From the NCBI GenBank assembly GCA_017477435.1, contig JAFUVV010000030.1, forward strand, positions 1-49,341: DNA of 49,341 bases. The letters run 5' to 3'. A program made the position numbers and the translations under genes. The notes below the pieces were generated by a model. The model saw nothing but the letters and a program-made list of their open reading frames with translations. It was not told the origin of the DNA and ran no database searches. Each line of letters opens with the position of its first letter. Position 1 is the stretch's first letter. This DNA is from Prevotella sp. (GTDB taxonomy: Bacteria; Bacteroidota; Bacteroidia; Bacteroidales; Bacteroidaceae). Shown in pieces: positions 41,396 through 49,341 of this stretch.

Positions 41396-44300
41396 TTATT
41401 CCTGTCTCATTTTCCCGGCCACCCATCGGCGTGCATTCACGAATGCCTCCATCCATGGGGTGGCTTCGTCGCCGCGTCTGTACTCGGGATACCATCCGCA
41501 CTGCCATGGGAAGATAGCTCTCTCCAGGTGGGGCATCATTGCTATGTGGCGACCATCTGCCGAGCATATTCCAGCCACGTCGTAGTCGCTGCCGTTGGGA
41601 TTGCCGGGGTAGCCGCTGTAGTTGTATTTAGCCACGATGTTATACTCGCTTTCCTTTTTCGGCAGGCGGAACCGACCTTCGCCGTGGGCAACCCATATTC
41701 CGAGCTTACTTCCGGCCAGAGAGCGGAGCATGACGCTGTTGTTCTCGGGGATGCGAAGCGAGAGATATGCACTCTCAAACTTGTGGGAGATGTTGTGCTC
41801 CATCCGTGTCAGTGAGTTCTTGTCGGCGTCTGTCGCGCCATCTGCTTTGCCGATGAGTCCGAGTTCGACCATCAACTGGCAGCCGTTGCATATTCCGAGC
41901 GAGAGCGTGTCTTCTCTTGCATAGAACCTGTCGAGAGCCTCTTTTGCCTTTGGATTGTATAGGAACGCTCCGGCCCAGCCTTTTGCCGAGCCGAGCACGT
42001 CGCTGTTGGAGAAGCCGCCGCAGAATACAATCATGTTCACATCGTCGAGTGTCTCGCGTCCGCTGATGAGGTCGGTCATCATGACGTCTTTCACCTCGAA
42101 GCCTGCCAGATAGAGAGAGTAGGCCATCTCGCGCTCGCCGTTGGTGCCTTTCTCGCGTATTATCGCTGCCTTTGGCTTGCCGATAAGCGATTCGGAGGCC
42201 TTGACTTGCTGGCTGTCTGCGGTGTTCTCCTTCGGATTAAAGATCCTTGCGCCCATTCCGATCAGGCTGCCGTTGAAGCCACGTGGGAACTTTATTTCGA
42301 CTGGCTGGTGCTTGTAGTTGCGGAAACGTTCTTCGGCCATGCCGTTGAAGCTTTGCTTACGGTCGAACCGGAACGATGTCTCGTACCATGTGTCGCGCAG
42401 ACTGTCGATGTCAAAACTGTATTCCTCGTCGTCGTCCTTTATCGTCAGGCTGCGGTCGGACGGGGTGGGGTAGCCGATTTTTGCATATCCCACGCCGAGG
42501 TCTTCGAGCAGTTCGCGGAGGTCGAACTTATGGTCGTCGCTGACTTGTACGACGACTCCCGGGTTTTCGGCAAAGAGGGCTTTCACTCTGTCGCCGTTGT
42601 TGATGTTGTGGAGGTTGATGTGCATTCCTCCCTCGGTGTTGGCAAATGTCATCTCGAGCAGTGTCGTGATGAGTCCTCCGGCGCTTATGTCGTGGCCTGC
42701 CATTATCCATCCGCGGCGTATGAGTTCCTGTATGGCTCCGAAGCAAGCTTCGAAATATTCAGGGTCGAGCACCGTCGGGACGTCGTCGCCCACGTAGCCG
42801 ATGCTCTGGGCAAATGCTGATCCGCCAAGCCGCTGGGCGCAGAAAGAGAAGTCGATGTGGTAGAGTGATGAGTTTTTATCGTTTACTATCACCGGACTTA
42901 CGACCTTCCTAATGTCGCTCACCTCTCCCCCGGCGCTGACGATGACCGTTCCCGGGCTTATCACTTTTTTGCCGTCGGGGTATTGTTGTGTCAGTGAGAG
43001 CGAGTCTTTTCCTGTGGGAACATTGATTTTCAGTTCGCAGCAGAAGTCTGACAGTGCTTTCACGGCGTTATACAGACGTGCATCTTCTCCTTTTTGCGAG
43101 CGGCATGGCCACATCCAGTTAGCTGAGAGCGACACGCTGTTGAGTCCTTTTTTCAGTGGTGCCCATACGATGTTTGTCAGTGCTTCGGCCACGGAGAGCA
43201 CGCTGCCTGCCTCTGGCGATGCCAGTCCTGCTTGCGGTGCGTGGCCGATGGCGGTTGCAATGCCGCTCTTGCCGCGGTAGTCGAGCGCCACCACGCCGCA
43301 GTCGCTCAGCGGAAGCTGCAGTGGTCCTTGGCATTGTTGGCGTGCTATCTTGCCCGTCACGCTGCGGTCCACCTTGTTTGTGAGCCAGTCTTTGCATGCC
43401 ACGGCTTCAAGTCTCAGCACGTCTTTGAGGTATTCGTTGAGGCTCTTGAAGTCGGTGTCGTATTCGGCATTCTTATAATGTCGTGTGACTGTCTCGTCGG
43501 TCATCACGGTCTTCGGTGAGTGTCCGAACATCTGTGCCACGTCGAGGGAGAATGGCTGTCTGCCGTCGGCCTGTTCGAAGGCGAAGTGTGCGTCGCCGGT
43601 TGTCTCGCCGACGACGTAGAACGGTGCACGTTCGCGCTCGGCTATCTTCTTCACCTCGTCGATATGACTTTCGTCGATGAGCAGTCCCATGCGTTCTTGG
43701 CTCTCGTTGGCAATGATTTCCTTGGCCGAGAGTGTCTTGTCGCCAATGGGCAGTTTGTCCATTTCTATCTTTCCTCCGCAGTCTTCCACGAGTTCGGAGA
43801 GGCAGTTCAGGTGTCCTGCGCTTCCGTGGTCGTGTATGCTTATGATGGGGTTGTCGGTGCTTTCGGTGAGTGCGCGCACGAGGTTATAGGCTCGTTTCTG
43901 CATCTCGGGGTTGGCTCGCTGGATGGCGTTGAGTTCGATGCCATTGCTGTACCGCCCGGTGTCTACCGACGACACTGAACCACCTCCGAGGCCGATGCGA
44001 TAGTTGTCGCCGCCCACCACGACAATTTTGTTGCCTTTCTGCGGTTCGCGTTTCAGACAGTCGCGCTTGTTGGCATAGCCCACTCCTCCGGCGAGCATGA
44101 TTACCTTGTCGTAGCCAAGTTCCTGGTCGTCTTCCTTGTGTTCGAATGTCAGCACCGATCCGCAGATGAGGGGCTGTCCAAACTTGTTGCCGAAGTCGCT
44201 TGCTCCGTTCGATGCCTTTATGAGTATCTGTTCTGGGCTCTGGTACAGCCATTTGCGTGCTTTCATTGCGCCCGGGCGTGTCTTTTCTTTGTTGCTGGGG

Positions 44301-45205
44301 TCTTCGGGGTATGCTGTCATGTAGACGGCTGTGCCTGCGATGGGCCACGATCCTGTTCCTCCGCCCATGCGGTCGCGTATCTCGCCGCCGGTGCCTGTTG
44401 CTGCGCCGTTGAACGGCTCGACGGTGGTGGGGAAGTTGTGGGTCTCGGCTTTGAGCGAGATGACGCTTTCTATCTGGCGCGTCTCGAAGTAGTCGCTCGT
44501 ACAGGGGTTCTTCGGGGCGAACTGTTCAACCACTGGTCCTTGTGCGAAGGCGACGTTGTCTTTGTAGGCGGAGAGTATGGCGTTGGGGTTTTCTTTCGTG
44601 GTCTTCTTTATCATTTCGAAGAGGCTCGAGGGCTGTTCTTTGCCGTCGATGATGAATTTGCCGCCGAAAATCTTGTGCCGGCAGTGCTCGGAGTTGATCT
44701 GTGCGAATCCGAATATCTCGGAGTCTGTCAGTCGGCGCCCGTTCTGTTCTTCTATTTTGTGGAGATAGTCTATTTCCTCGGGCGAGAGGGCGAGTCCTTC
44801 CTGCTCGTTGTATTCTTCGATGTTCTCCACGTATTTTATCTCTTCTGGCTGATGGTCTACGGTGAAAATCCGCTGGTCGAGGCCGTTGTAGATGCGCTGG
44901 AGCATCGGGTCGAAGTTGTCGGGCAGGTCGTCGTCGCCCGTTGCTTCGCCTTTCGTGGCGTGGTATTCCTCAATACGCAGAATGCCGTCGAGATTCATGT
45001 TCTGAGTTATCTCCACGGCATTCGTGCTCCAGGGCGTAATCATTTCGCGGCGCGGGCCAATGAACCGGCCTTCCACACCGTCCTGCCCGATGAGCGGAGC
45101 TCCTGCAAATAGCCACGACAGCCTTTCCTTCTCCTCTGCCGACAGGGCGCGGGAGCTTTCAACGGCGATAACACTTTCTTCTGTTTTGCCAAAAAAGAGA
45201 ATCAT
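41396..45205 (-). CDS. purL: Phosphoribosylformylglycinamidine synthase (single-chain)
   Basis: The 1269-residue enzyme makes FGAM from FGAR, glutamine and ATP in purine synthesis. An N-terminal PurS-like part (from FFGKTEESVIAVESS) is followed by two AIRS-like ATP domains (GPRREMITPWSTNAVEITQN near 60; SLKAETHNFPTTVEPFNGAATGTGGEIRD near 285). The C-terminal class I glutamine amidotransferase has its nucleophile Cys in LGICNGCQLMVELGL and His in WVAHGEGRF. The ATG at 45205 is used because the promoter box at 45311-45318 puts the transcript start after the next in-frame ATG at 45307. Two chromate-type transporter genes follow at 21 bases. Confidence 0.94.
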   Translation of the reverse strand: MILFFGKTEESVIAVESSRALSAEEKERLSWLFAGAPLIGQDGVEGRFIGPRREMITPWSTNAVEITQNMNLDGILRIEEYHATKGEATGDDDLPDNFDPMLQRIYNGLDQRIFTVDHQPEEIKYVENIEEYNEQEGLALSPEEIDYLHKIEEQNGRRLTDSEIFGFAQINSEHCRHKIFGGKFIIDGKEQPSSLFEMIKKTTKENPNAILSAYKDNVAFAQGPVVEQFAPKNPCTSDYFETRQIESVISLKAETHNFPTTVEPFNGAATGTGGEIRDRMGGGTGSWPIAGTAVYMTAYPEDPSNKEKTRPGAMKARKWLYQSPEQILIKASNGASDFGNKFGQPLICGSVLTFEHKEDDQELGYDKVIMLAGGVGYANKRDCLKREPQKGNKIVVVGGDNYRIGLGGGSVSSVDTGRYSNGIELNAIQRANPEMQKRAYNLVRALTESTDNPIISIHDHGSAGHLNCLSELVEDCGGKIEMDKLPIGDKTLSAKEIIANESQERMGLLIDESHIDEVKKIAERERAPFYVVGETTGDAHFAFEQADGRQPFSLDVAQMFGHSPKTVMTDETVTRHYKNAEYDTDFKSLNEYLKDVLRLEAVACKDWLTNKVDRSVTGKIARQQCQGPLQLPLSDCGVVALDYRGKSGIATAIGHAPQAGLASPEAGSVLSVAEALTNIVWAPLKKGLNSVSLSANWMWPCRSQKGEDARLYNAVKALSDFCCELKINVPTGKDSLSLTQQYPDGKKVISPGTVIVSAGGEVSDIRKVVSPVIVNDKNSSLYHIDFSFCAQRLGGSAFAQSIGYVGDDVPTVLDPEYFEACFGAIQELIRRGWIMAGHDISAGGLITTLLEMTFANTEGGMHINLHNINNGDRVKALFAENPGVVVQVSDDHKFDLRELLEDLGVGYAKIGYPTPSDRSLTIKDDDEEYSFDIDSLRDTWYETSFRFDRKQSFNGMAEERFRNYKHQPVEIKFPRGFNGSLIGMGARIFNPKENTADSQQVKASESLIGKPKAAIIREKGTNGEREMAYSLYLAGFEVKDVMMTDLISGRETLDDVNMIVFCGGFSNSDVLGSAKGWAGAFLYNPKAKEALDRFYAREDTLSLGICNGCQLMVELGLIGKADGATDADKNSLTRMEHNISHKFESAYLSLRIPENNSVMLRSLAGSKLGIWVAHGEGRFRLPKKESEYNIVAKYNYSGYPGNPNGSDYDVAGICSADGRHIAMMPHLERAIFPWQCGWYPEYRRGDEATPWMEAFVNARRWVAGKMRQE

Positions 45206-45310
45206 ATTTTTTGTATTGTTTGCTATGAAAAATAATCTTTCAATTCCGACTTCCTTTCCGCTTCGGCCAATGCAATATCGTGTGTCGGCGAGGTCGTGTG
45301 AAGTCATTTG

Positions 45311-45318
45311 CAAAGGTA
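45311..45318 (-). promoter_or_regulatory. -7 element of the purL promoter
   Basis: Read on the minus strand this is TACCTTTG, a perfect TAnnTTTG box, with TTTC (one mismatch to TTTG) 19 bases upstream. Transcription would begin near 45305, leaving about 100 bases of leader before the purL ATG. No purine riboswitch fold was recognised in that leader. Confidence 0.55.
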
Positions 45319-45381
45319 CTCCTTTTTTATAAAATAAGAAAATAAATCTATAATTTTTATAGGAAGATATTTTCGCCGGCA

Positions 45382-45464
45382 GTACAAAGGCCATGTACTC
45401 TCAGTACAAAGCTCATGTACTCGGAGTACAAAAGCCATGTACTCGCAGTACAAGGCCCATGTAC
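45382..45464. repeat. GTAC array F: four 22-bp units, reverse orientation
   Basis: Units start at 45382, 45404, 45426 and 45448 with bodies AAAGGCCAT, AAAGCTCAT, AAAAGCCAT and AAGGCCCAT and linkers TCTCA, TCGGA and TCGCA. All four read on the minus strand relative to arrays A-C and E. It lies in the divergent region between purL and the epimerase gene. Confidence 0.95.
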
Positions 45465-45609
45465 TGCAGCCTTGGGGCGGAACTGGGGCTGGAGAACGCA
45501 GGTTGAACGATGTGCGGAAGGGTGGGGCGCGGGCATGGCTTTGATGTTATTCGGATGGCTGCCGTTTGGAAAAAATACCTTAGAGGGTCATAAAAAATCG
45601 GTTTTTTCT

Positions 45610-45640
45610 TTTGTCCTGCGCTCAAGTTTTCGTAACTTTG
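45610..45640 (+). promoter_or_regulatory. Promoter of the epimerase-phosphoesterase-oxidoreductase operon
   Basis: TTTG (45610-45613), a 19-base spacer and TAACTTTG (45633-45640) match the Bacteroidetes consensus perfectly. The transcript would start near 45645, about 90 bases before the ATG at 45736. Confidence 0.8.
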
Positions 45641-45735
45641 TCGGGAAATATGAAGCGTTGATGCCGACGTGCCGACAATATCGTCGCCGATGGGCATGCT
45701 TATGTAATTGTTAACTGTAAAAACTTTTTTTCAAC

Positions 45736-46608
45736 ATGAAATCACTCAGAATCATCTTGCTGCTTGTTGCTGTTGCAGCTTTTACGACAATTAACGCAAA
45801 GACTCCGAAGAAGCGCCTTGCTGACCGCATCGGTGTGTGTACGTCCGTCGGTAATGCCGCCATCATTAAGGCTGCCGGCGGAAACCACGTGGAAGAAAAC
45901 CTTATGAACTTCGTCATGCCCGACAAGAGCGATGCTGAGTTCGAGAAAAACCGCCGCGCCGCTGCCCAGAGCGTACTTCCGATAGCATCTACCAACTGCT
46001 TCTTCCCCGGCGAGATACGCCTCACGGGGCCCGATTTCGACATCGAAAAGGCGGCAGCCTACACAGAGATAGCCCTCCGGCGCGCTGCCCAAGTGGGAAT
46101 AAAGACGACTGTGCTCGGTAGCGGATGGGCAAGGAGCTACCCCGAAGGTTTTTCGCACGAAGAGGCTGAAAGGCAGTTCGTCGTACTAATGAAACGCTTG
46201 GGAGCCATCGCAGAGAAATACGGCGTCGTGATAGCAATCGAACCGCTCAGAAAAGAGGAATGCAACTTCATCAACACCGTGCAGGAAGGCTATGAGATTG
46301 CAAAGAAGGTGAAAAGCCCGAACGTAAAAGTGAATGCCGACATCTACCACATGATGCAGGAGGGCGAGGGACCACAGTCGATAATCAATGCCGGACGGAA
46401 GTATATTGCCAACATACACATTGCAGAAAACACCCGCACTCCGCCGGGAACAAATGGCGACGACTTCACTCCATATTTCCGCGCACTGAAGAAGATAAAA
46501 TACAAAGGGAATATATCGATAGAATGCGGTTGGAGCAACTTTGAAGAGCAGCTGGCCCCATCGATAAAGGAGATACAGCGTCAGCTCGCAATAGTCTACG
46601 GCAAATAG
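45736..46608 (+). CDS. Exported sugar phosphate isomerase/epimerase family protein
   Basis: The 290-residue protein has a signal peptide (residues 1-21, ending TINA) and an AP-endonuclease-2/xylose-isomerase-like TIM barrel. Metal-site segments include IAIEPLRKEECNFINT near residue 170, VNADIYHMMQEGEGP near 200, NIHIAENTRTPPG near 228 and ISIECGW near 262. Members isomerise or cleave sugars and polyols; those with signal peptides work in the periplasm. It leads a three-gene run (57 and 33 bases between genes) with two Tat-type proteins. The substrate is unknown; a role in oxidised (3-keto) sugar metabolism is inferred from the partner oxidoreductase. Confidence 0.85.
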   Translation: MKSLRIILLLVAVAAFTTINAKTPKKRLADRIGVCTSVGNAAIIKAAGGNHVEENLMNFVMPDKSDAEFEKNRRAAAQSVLPIASTNCFFPGEIRLTGPDFDIEKAAAYTEIALRRAAQVGIKTTVLGSGWARSYPEGFSHEEAERQFVVLMKRLGAIAEKYGVVIAIEPLRKEECNFINTVQEGYEIAKKVKSPNVKVNADIYHMMQEGEGPQSIINAGRKYIANIHIAENTRTPPGTNGDDFTPYFRALKKIKYKGNISIECGWSNFEEQLAPSIKEIQRQLAIVYGK

Positions 46609-46665
46609 CCCCCAAACCCCAAACCCTAAAACTGAAAACTGAAGCCCCAAAACTGAAAACTAAAA

Positions 46666-47631
46666 ATGAAACGACGTGAATTTTTAGGAGGTCTTGCTGC
46701 CATCGGGTGCCAGGGCCTGGCTCTCAAAGCAGGTGCCGCACTGCCATCGTCGGCAAAGAACATCCTCGGCATGGGCACCGACATGGCCGACGAGGTAAAC
46801 CGTAAGGCACGGTTCGACGAAAATGCCGTGGTGATTATCTCCGACACACACGTGAACCCAGGCGGATACCAGCCAGGGAAGTTTCAACGCGTTGTCGACG
46901 ACATCCTGAAGATGCGGCCGCTCCCGCAGAACGTCATAGCACTGGGCGACATGGCATATCTCACAGGCAAGATTTCCGAGTACGAATTGCTGCGCGAACA
47001 CATTCGTCCGCTCGAAGACGCAGGAATCACCCTCACCATGGGAATGGGAAACCACGACCGGCGCGAGAACTTCGCGAAAGTGTTCCCCTCCTATGCCGCG
47101 AAGTCGAAGATGAAGCAGTTCATGACCTTCGTCGTGGAAACTCCGCGCGCCAATTTCATTGTCCTCGACTCCCTGCAGGAGGGCGACGACCTCAACGGAT
47201 GGATAGGCGACGGAAAAATCACCGACGAGCAAAGACAGTGGCTCGACAACGAAATGAAGAACTGCAAGAAGCCAGTGTTCGTCTGTGCTCACCATCCCCT
47301 TGAAGAGACAAACGTGGGAGCATCGTTTGTCGGAACAACAGCATGCGGGTACATACACGGCCACCATCATAAGTGGAACACTGGATGGACATGGGAGAAA
47401 TGGGGATCGCCACACATCATTCCCACTCTCTGCATACCATCCACCGGACATTGGGGCGACATCGGATATACGGTGATGAGACTCGGAAAAGAAGACGCAG
47501 TCATCGAATTGAAGGAATATGAATTCTTCTTCGCCGAGCCAATGAAAAACCCTGCCGACATTCCAGACTCATGGAAAAAGATCGTGGAAGACAATAAAGG
47601 ACAGAAATTCCACTTCGCATATAACCGCTGA
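46666..47631 (+). CDS. Tat-exported metallophosphoesterase
   Basis: The 321-residue protein opens with MKRREFLGG and a weakly hydrophobic stretch, a twin-arginine signal. The calcineurin-like blocks are all present: VVIISDTHVNPGG near 55, VIALGDMAYL near 90, GMGNHDRREN near 125, VFVCAHHPLEET near 205 and GYIHGHHHKW near 230. It should hydrolyse a phosphoester outside the cytoplasm. It is 57 bases after the epimerase gene and 33 before the oxidoreductase. It is distinct from the membrane enzyme at 38805. Confidence 0.87.
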   Translation: MKRREFLGGLAAIGCQGLALKAGAALPSSAKNILGMGTDMADEVNRKARFDENAVVIISDTHVNPGGYQPGKFQRVVDDILKMRPLPQNVIALGDMAYLTGKISEYELLREHIRPLEDAGITLTMGMGNHDRRENFAKVFPSYAAKSKMKQFMTFVVETPRANFIVLDSLQEGDDLNGWIGDGKITDEQRQWLDNEMKNCKKPVFVCAHHPLEETNVGASFVGTTACGYIHGHHHKWNTGWTWEKWGSPHIIPTLCIPSTGHWGDIGYTVMRLGKEDAVIELKEYEFFFAEPMKNPADIPDSWKKIVEDNKGQKFHFAYNR

Positions 47632-47664
47632 TAAAAAAACATGTAATCTTATAATAATAACATT

Positions 47665-49011
47665 ATGCAAACACGTAGAGATTTTTTGAAGACTTGCATG
47701 TATGGCACTGCAGGTCTGGCCGTCGCAGGAATAGGCATGCCTCTTCCTGCCTTCGCCAAAGTGATGGGCTCCAACGACAGGATACGCGTCGGTGTGATCG
47801 GATTCTCCGACCGCTTCCGCTCATCGTTGCTACCTTCGTTCATGGCTTGTGCCGAAGAACTGAACTTCGAAATCGTCGCCGTATCCGACATCTGGAAACT
47901 GCGCCGAGAAGAGGCAGTGAAACACTTCCGTGAGAAATATGGCATCAACGTAAAGGCCTTCCGTAACAACGAAGAACTTTACGATGCAAAAATCTGCGAC
48001 GCCGTGATCATCTCCACCGCCGACTTCCAGCATGCACAGCACTGCATCCAGGCTGTCAAAGCCGGATGCGACGCCTATGTGGAAAAACCTTTCGCAGAGA
48101 CAATGGAAGACGCACGCGCTGCCTTGAAAGCCGTAAAGGAAACAGGGAAAATCGTGCAGATAGGATCGCAGCGACGCTCAGCACCAAACTATCAGGCTGC
48201 ATACGAATACATACAGTCGGGTAAGTTCGGGAAAATAACAATGGTGGAAATGACGTGGAACGTCAATCAGCCTGGTCGTTGGCGCAGGCCCAATCTCGTG
48301 GCAAAATGCTTCGAGCAGGACACCGACTGGAAACGATTCCTACTCAACCGACCATACGAAAAGTGGGACCCACGCAAGTATCTTGAGTATCGTCTCTTCT
48401 GGCCATTCTCGTCGGGTATACCCGGACAGTGGATGTCACACCAGATCGACACAGTACACTGGTTCACAGGACTTGCCCACCCGCAGAGCGTAGCTGCAAA
48501 CGGAGGTATATATTGCTGGAAAGACGGACGTCGTAACTTCGACACAGTGACCGCCGTCTTCGACTATGGAAAGCCAGATGGTTCCGACAACTTCCAAGTC
48601 CTCTACAGCTCACGCATGCACAACGAGGCAGGAGGCGTGAAGGAACTCTATTTCTCCAACGGCGGTACGCTCAACCTCGACACGAACCAGGTGTCGTCGG
48701 AAGGCGGTATGCAGAAATGGGCCGCCGACGAGATGGGAATGCAGCCTAATCTGCTCGAGAACTTCAAACTGCCAGATGTGAAGGTAGCCACAAGCGCAAA
48801 CACGGGAGGCGACCCGATGACGTATCTCCACATGCGCAACTGGATGGAATGCGTGCGAAGCCGCAAGCAACCGAACGCGCCCGTGCAGGCAGGATACAAC
48901 CACTCCATCGCCACAATCATGTGCAACGCAGCTCTGCGTACAGGACAGAAAGTCACATTCGACGAGAAACGACAGGAAGTACTTGCCGGAGGAAAACCGT
49001 TCAAGTACTAA
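47665..49011 (+). CDS. Tat-exported Gfo/Idh/MocA family oxidoreductase
   Basis: The 448-residue protein begins with MQTRRDFLK and a hydrophobic segment to about 35 (twin-arginine signal, cleavage near AFA). A Rossmann domain follows (RIRVGVIGFSDR near 43; FEIVAVSDIWKLR near 72), then GCDAYVEKPFAETMEDARAAL near 133 with the EKP motif. A C-terminal alpha/beta domain contains SHQIDTVHWFTGLAHP near 253, which carries the usual catalytic His. The dinucleotide motif is GVIGFSD rather than GxGxxG. Tat export suggests that the NAD(P) cofactor is bound before export, as in glucose-fructose oxidoreductase. It closes the three-gene operon. Confidence 0.9.
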   Translation: MQTRRDFLKTCMYGTAGLAVAGIGMPLPAFAKVMGSNDRIRVGVIGFSDRFRSSLLPSFMACAEELNFEIVAVSDIWKLRREEAVKHFREKYGINVKAFRNNEELYDAKICDAVIISTADFQHAQHCIQAVKAGCDAYVEKPFAETMEDARAALKAVKETGKIVQIGSQRRSAPNYQAAYEYIQSGKFGKITMVEMTWNVNQPGRWRRPNLVAKCFEQDTDWKRFLLNRPYEKWDPRKYLEYRLFWPFSSGIPGQWMSHQIDTVHWFTGLAHPQSVAANGGIYCWKDGRRNFDTVTAVFDYGKPDGSDNFQVLYSSRMHNEAGGVKELYFSNGGTLNLDTNQVSSEGGMQKWAADEMGMQPNLLENFKLPDVKVATSANTGGDPMTYLHMRNWMECVRSRKQPNAPVQAGYNHSIATIMCNAALRTGQKVTFDEKRQEVLAGGKPFKY

Positions 49012-49032
49012 TACCTGCTCGGCATTTTATGT

Positions 49033-49077
49033 CAGAGTCGGTCATTGCTCATGCAGCAACGACCGGCTCTGTTTTTT
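49033..49077 (+). terminator. Terminator after the Gfo/Idh/MocA gene
   Basis: CAGAGTCGGTCATTGCT pairs with AGCAACGACCGGCTCTG around CATGC, with single mismatches, and TTTTTT follows. It closes the operon that starts at 45736. Confidence 0.85.
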
Positions 49078-49210
49078 ATGCCATGATTCCATCCTTGTTC
49101 ACCTCTTAGGCATTCTTGGCCTCCTATATAATATAATAAGGTGTAATTCTCCTTTATTTCCTTGATATTAGTCAAGAAGAAAATTTTTTTGAATTTTTTT
49201 CTGAAAATAT

Positions 49211-49341
49211 TTTGGTGGTTCTGAAAAAGTGTGTACCTTTGCACTCGCTTTCGCCCAATTTGGGGGGAGCGCAATGAAGAAAGAGTTCTTTGATAGGATT
49301 ACATAACAGAGAAGAAGTAGTACAAGAAGCGTTGGCATTCT
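49211..49341 (+). promoter_or_regulatory. rRNA operon promoter and leader; 16S gene lies beyond the window
   Basis: TTTG (49211-49214), a 19-base spacer and TACCTTTG (49234-49241) form a perfect promoter, with an A/T-rich region just upstream (about 49130-49210). The downstream leader has GAGTTCTTTGA (49283-49293), which resembles a boxA antitermination element, then TAGTACAAGAAGCG near the window end. This arrangement is typical of Bacteroidales rRNA leaders. The 16S gene itself is not in the window, so the identification rests on the leader pattern. Confidence 0.7.

Noticed and set aside
44138-45112. 324-residue plus-strand frame over purL
   Set aside because: It is antisense to conserved PurL motifs and is rich in Cys, Val and Phe without any recognisable fold.
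45205-45310. Purine riboswitch in the purL leader
   Set aside because: No three-way junction with the conserved loop sequences of the purine aptamer could be drawn in this stretch.
10834-45464. GTAC arrays as CRISPR arrays
   Set aside because: Units are 22 bp end to end with only 3-base variable centres, the copy number is always four and no cas genes are present; there is no room for spacers.

Overview
The window looks like a chromosome segment of a Bacteroidales bacterium, most likely of the Prevotella group. This is inferred from gene content and signals, not from a database search. The supporting signs are type IX secretion parts (PorQ, a PorE-like lipoprotein), a DUF4492 gene in front of cydAB, SusD-free GH2 glycosidases with signal peptides, Bacteroidetes-type promoters (TTTG, 19 bp, TAnnTTTG), and spacers made of degenerate simple sequence. 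Almost all of the window is core chromosome. No prophage, conjugative element, intact IS or CRISPR array is visible.

Layout. 1-1450: a decayed end of a GmrSD/DUF262-type gene (DUF1524 domain only), then a repeat-rich stretch with a 39-bp inverted repeat, a 27-bp tandem repeat and three copies of one small hairpin. 1466-5212 (+): a peroxiredoxin, an S8 peptidase and xseA overlap one another; xseB follows after a 373-bp repeat block. 5407-7167 (-): porQ then cmk. 7326-10738 (+): a TonB-type protein, a polyprenyl synthetase, an unrecognised helical protein and a TatD nuclease. 11044-11331: tRNA-Ser(GGA), whose 3' end is repeated three more times in a 66-bp tandem array. 11461-14381 (+): exbB, a small membrane protein, two exbD genes, and an Lrp/AsnC regulator with its own promoter. 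14451-19525 (-): PorE-like lipoprotein, an RsmF-type methyltransferase, thyA and folA. 20024-28264 (-): a coiled-coil membrane protein, TolC, HlyD, two ABC-2 permeases and topoisomerase III, with several ATGA overlaps. 28450-31623 (+): DUF4492, cydA, cydB. 31873-38156 (-): beta-mannosidase, GH2 beta-galactosidase-type enzyme, L-serine dehydratase. 38805-39905 (+): a membrane metallophosphoesterase. 40120-45205 (-): purL and two half-size chromate transporters. 45736-49011 (+): a sugar isomerase/epimerase, a Tat-type metallophosphoesterase and a Tat-type Gfo/Idh/MocA oxidoreductase. The last 130 bases carry what looks like the promoter and leader of an rRNA operon whose 16S gene begins beyond the window.

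The most unusual signal is a dispersed element found six times between genes (10834, 19705, 25757, 31783, 38584, 45382). Each copy is exactly four 22-bp units (83 bp) in which GTAC tetramers alternate at 13- and 9-bp steps, giving two interleaved palindromes. Four copies lie in one orientation and two in the other. Two copies are near-identical inverted twins around the tolC-cydAB segment, and the copies lie about 6-9 kb apart. I know of no named family for it. Other regulatory points of interest are three promoter-like repeats at an exact 88-bp step in front of the beta-mannosidase gene and a multidrug-type export operon with no ATPase gene.
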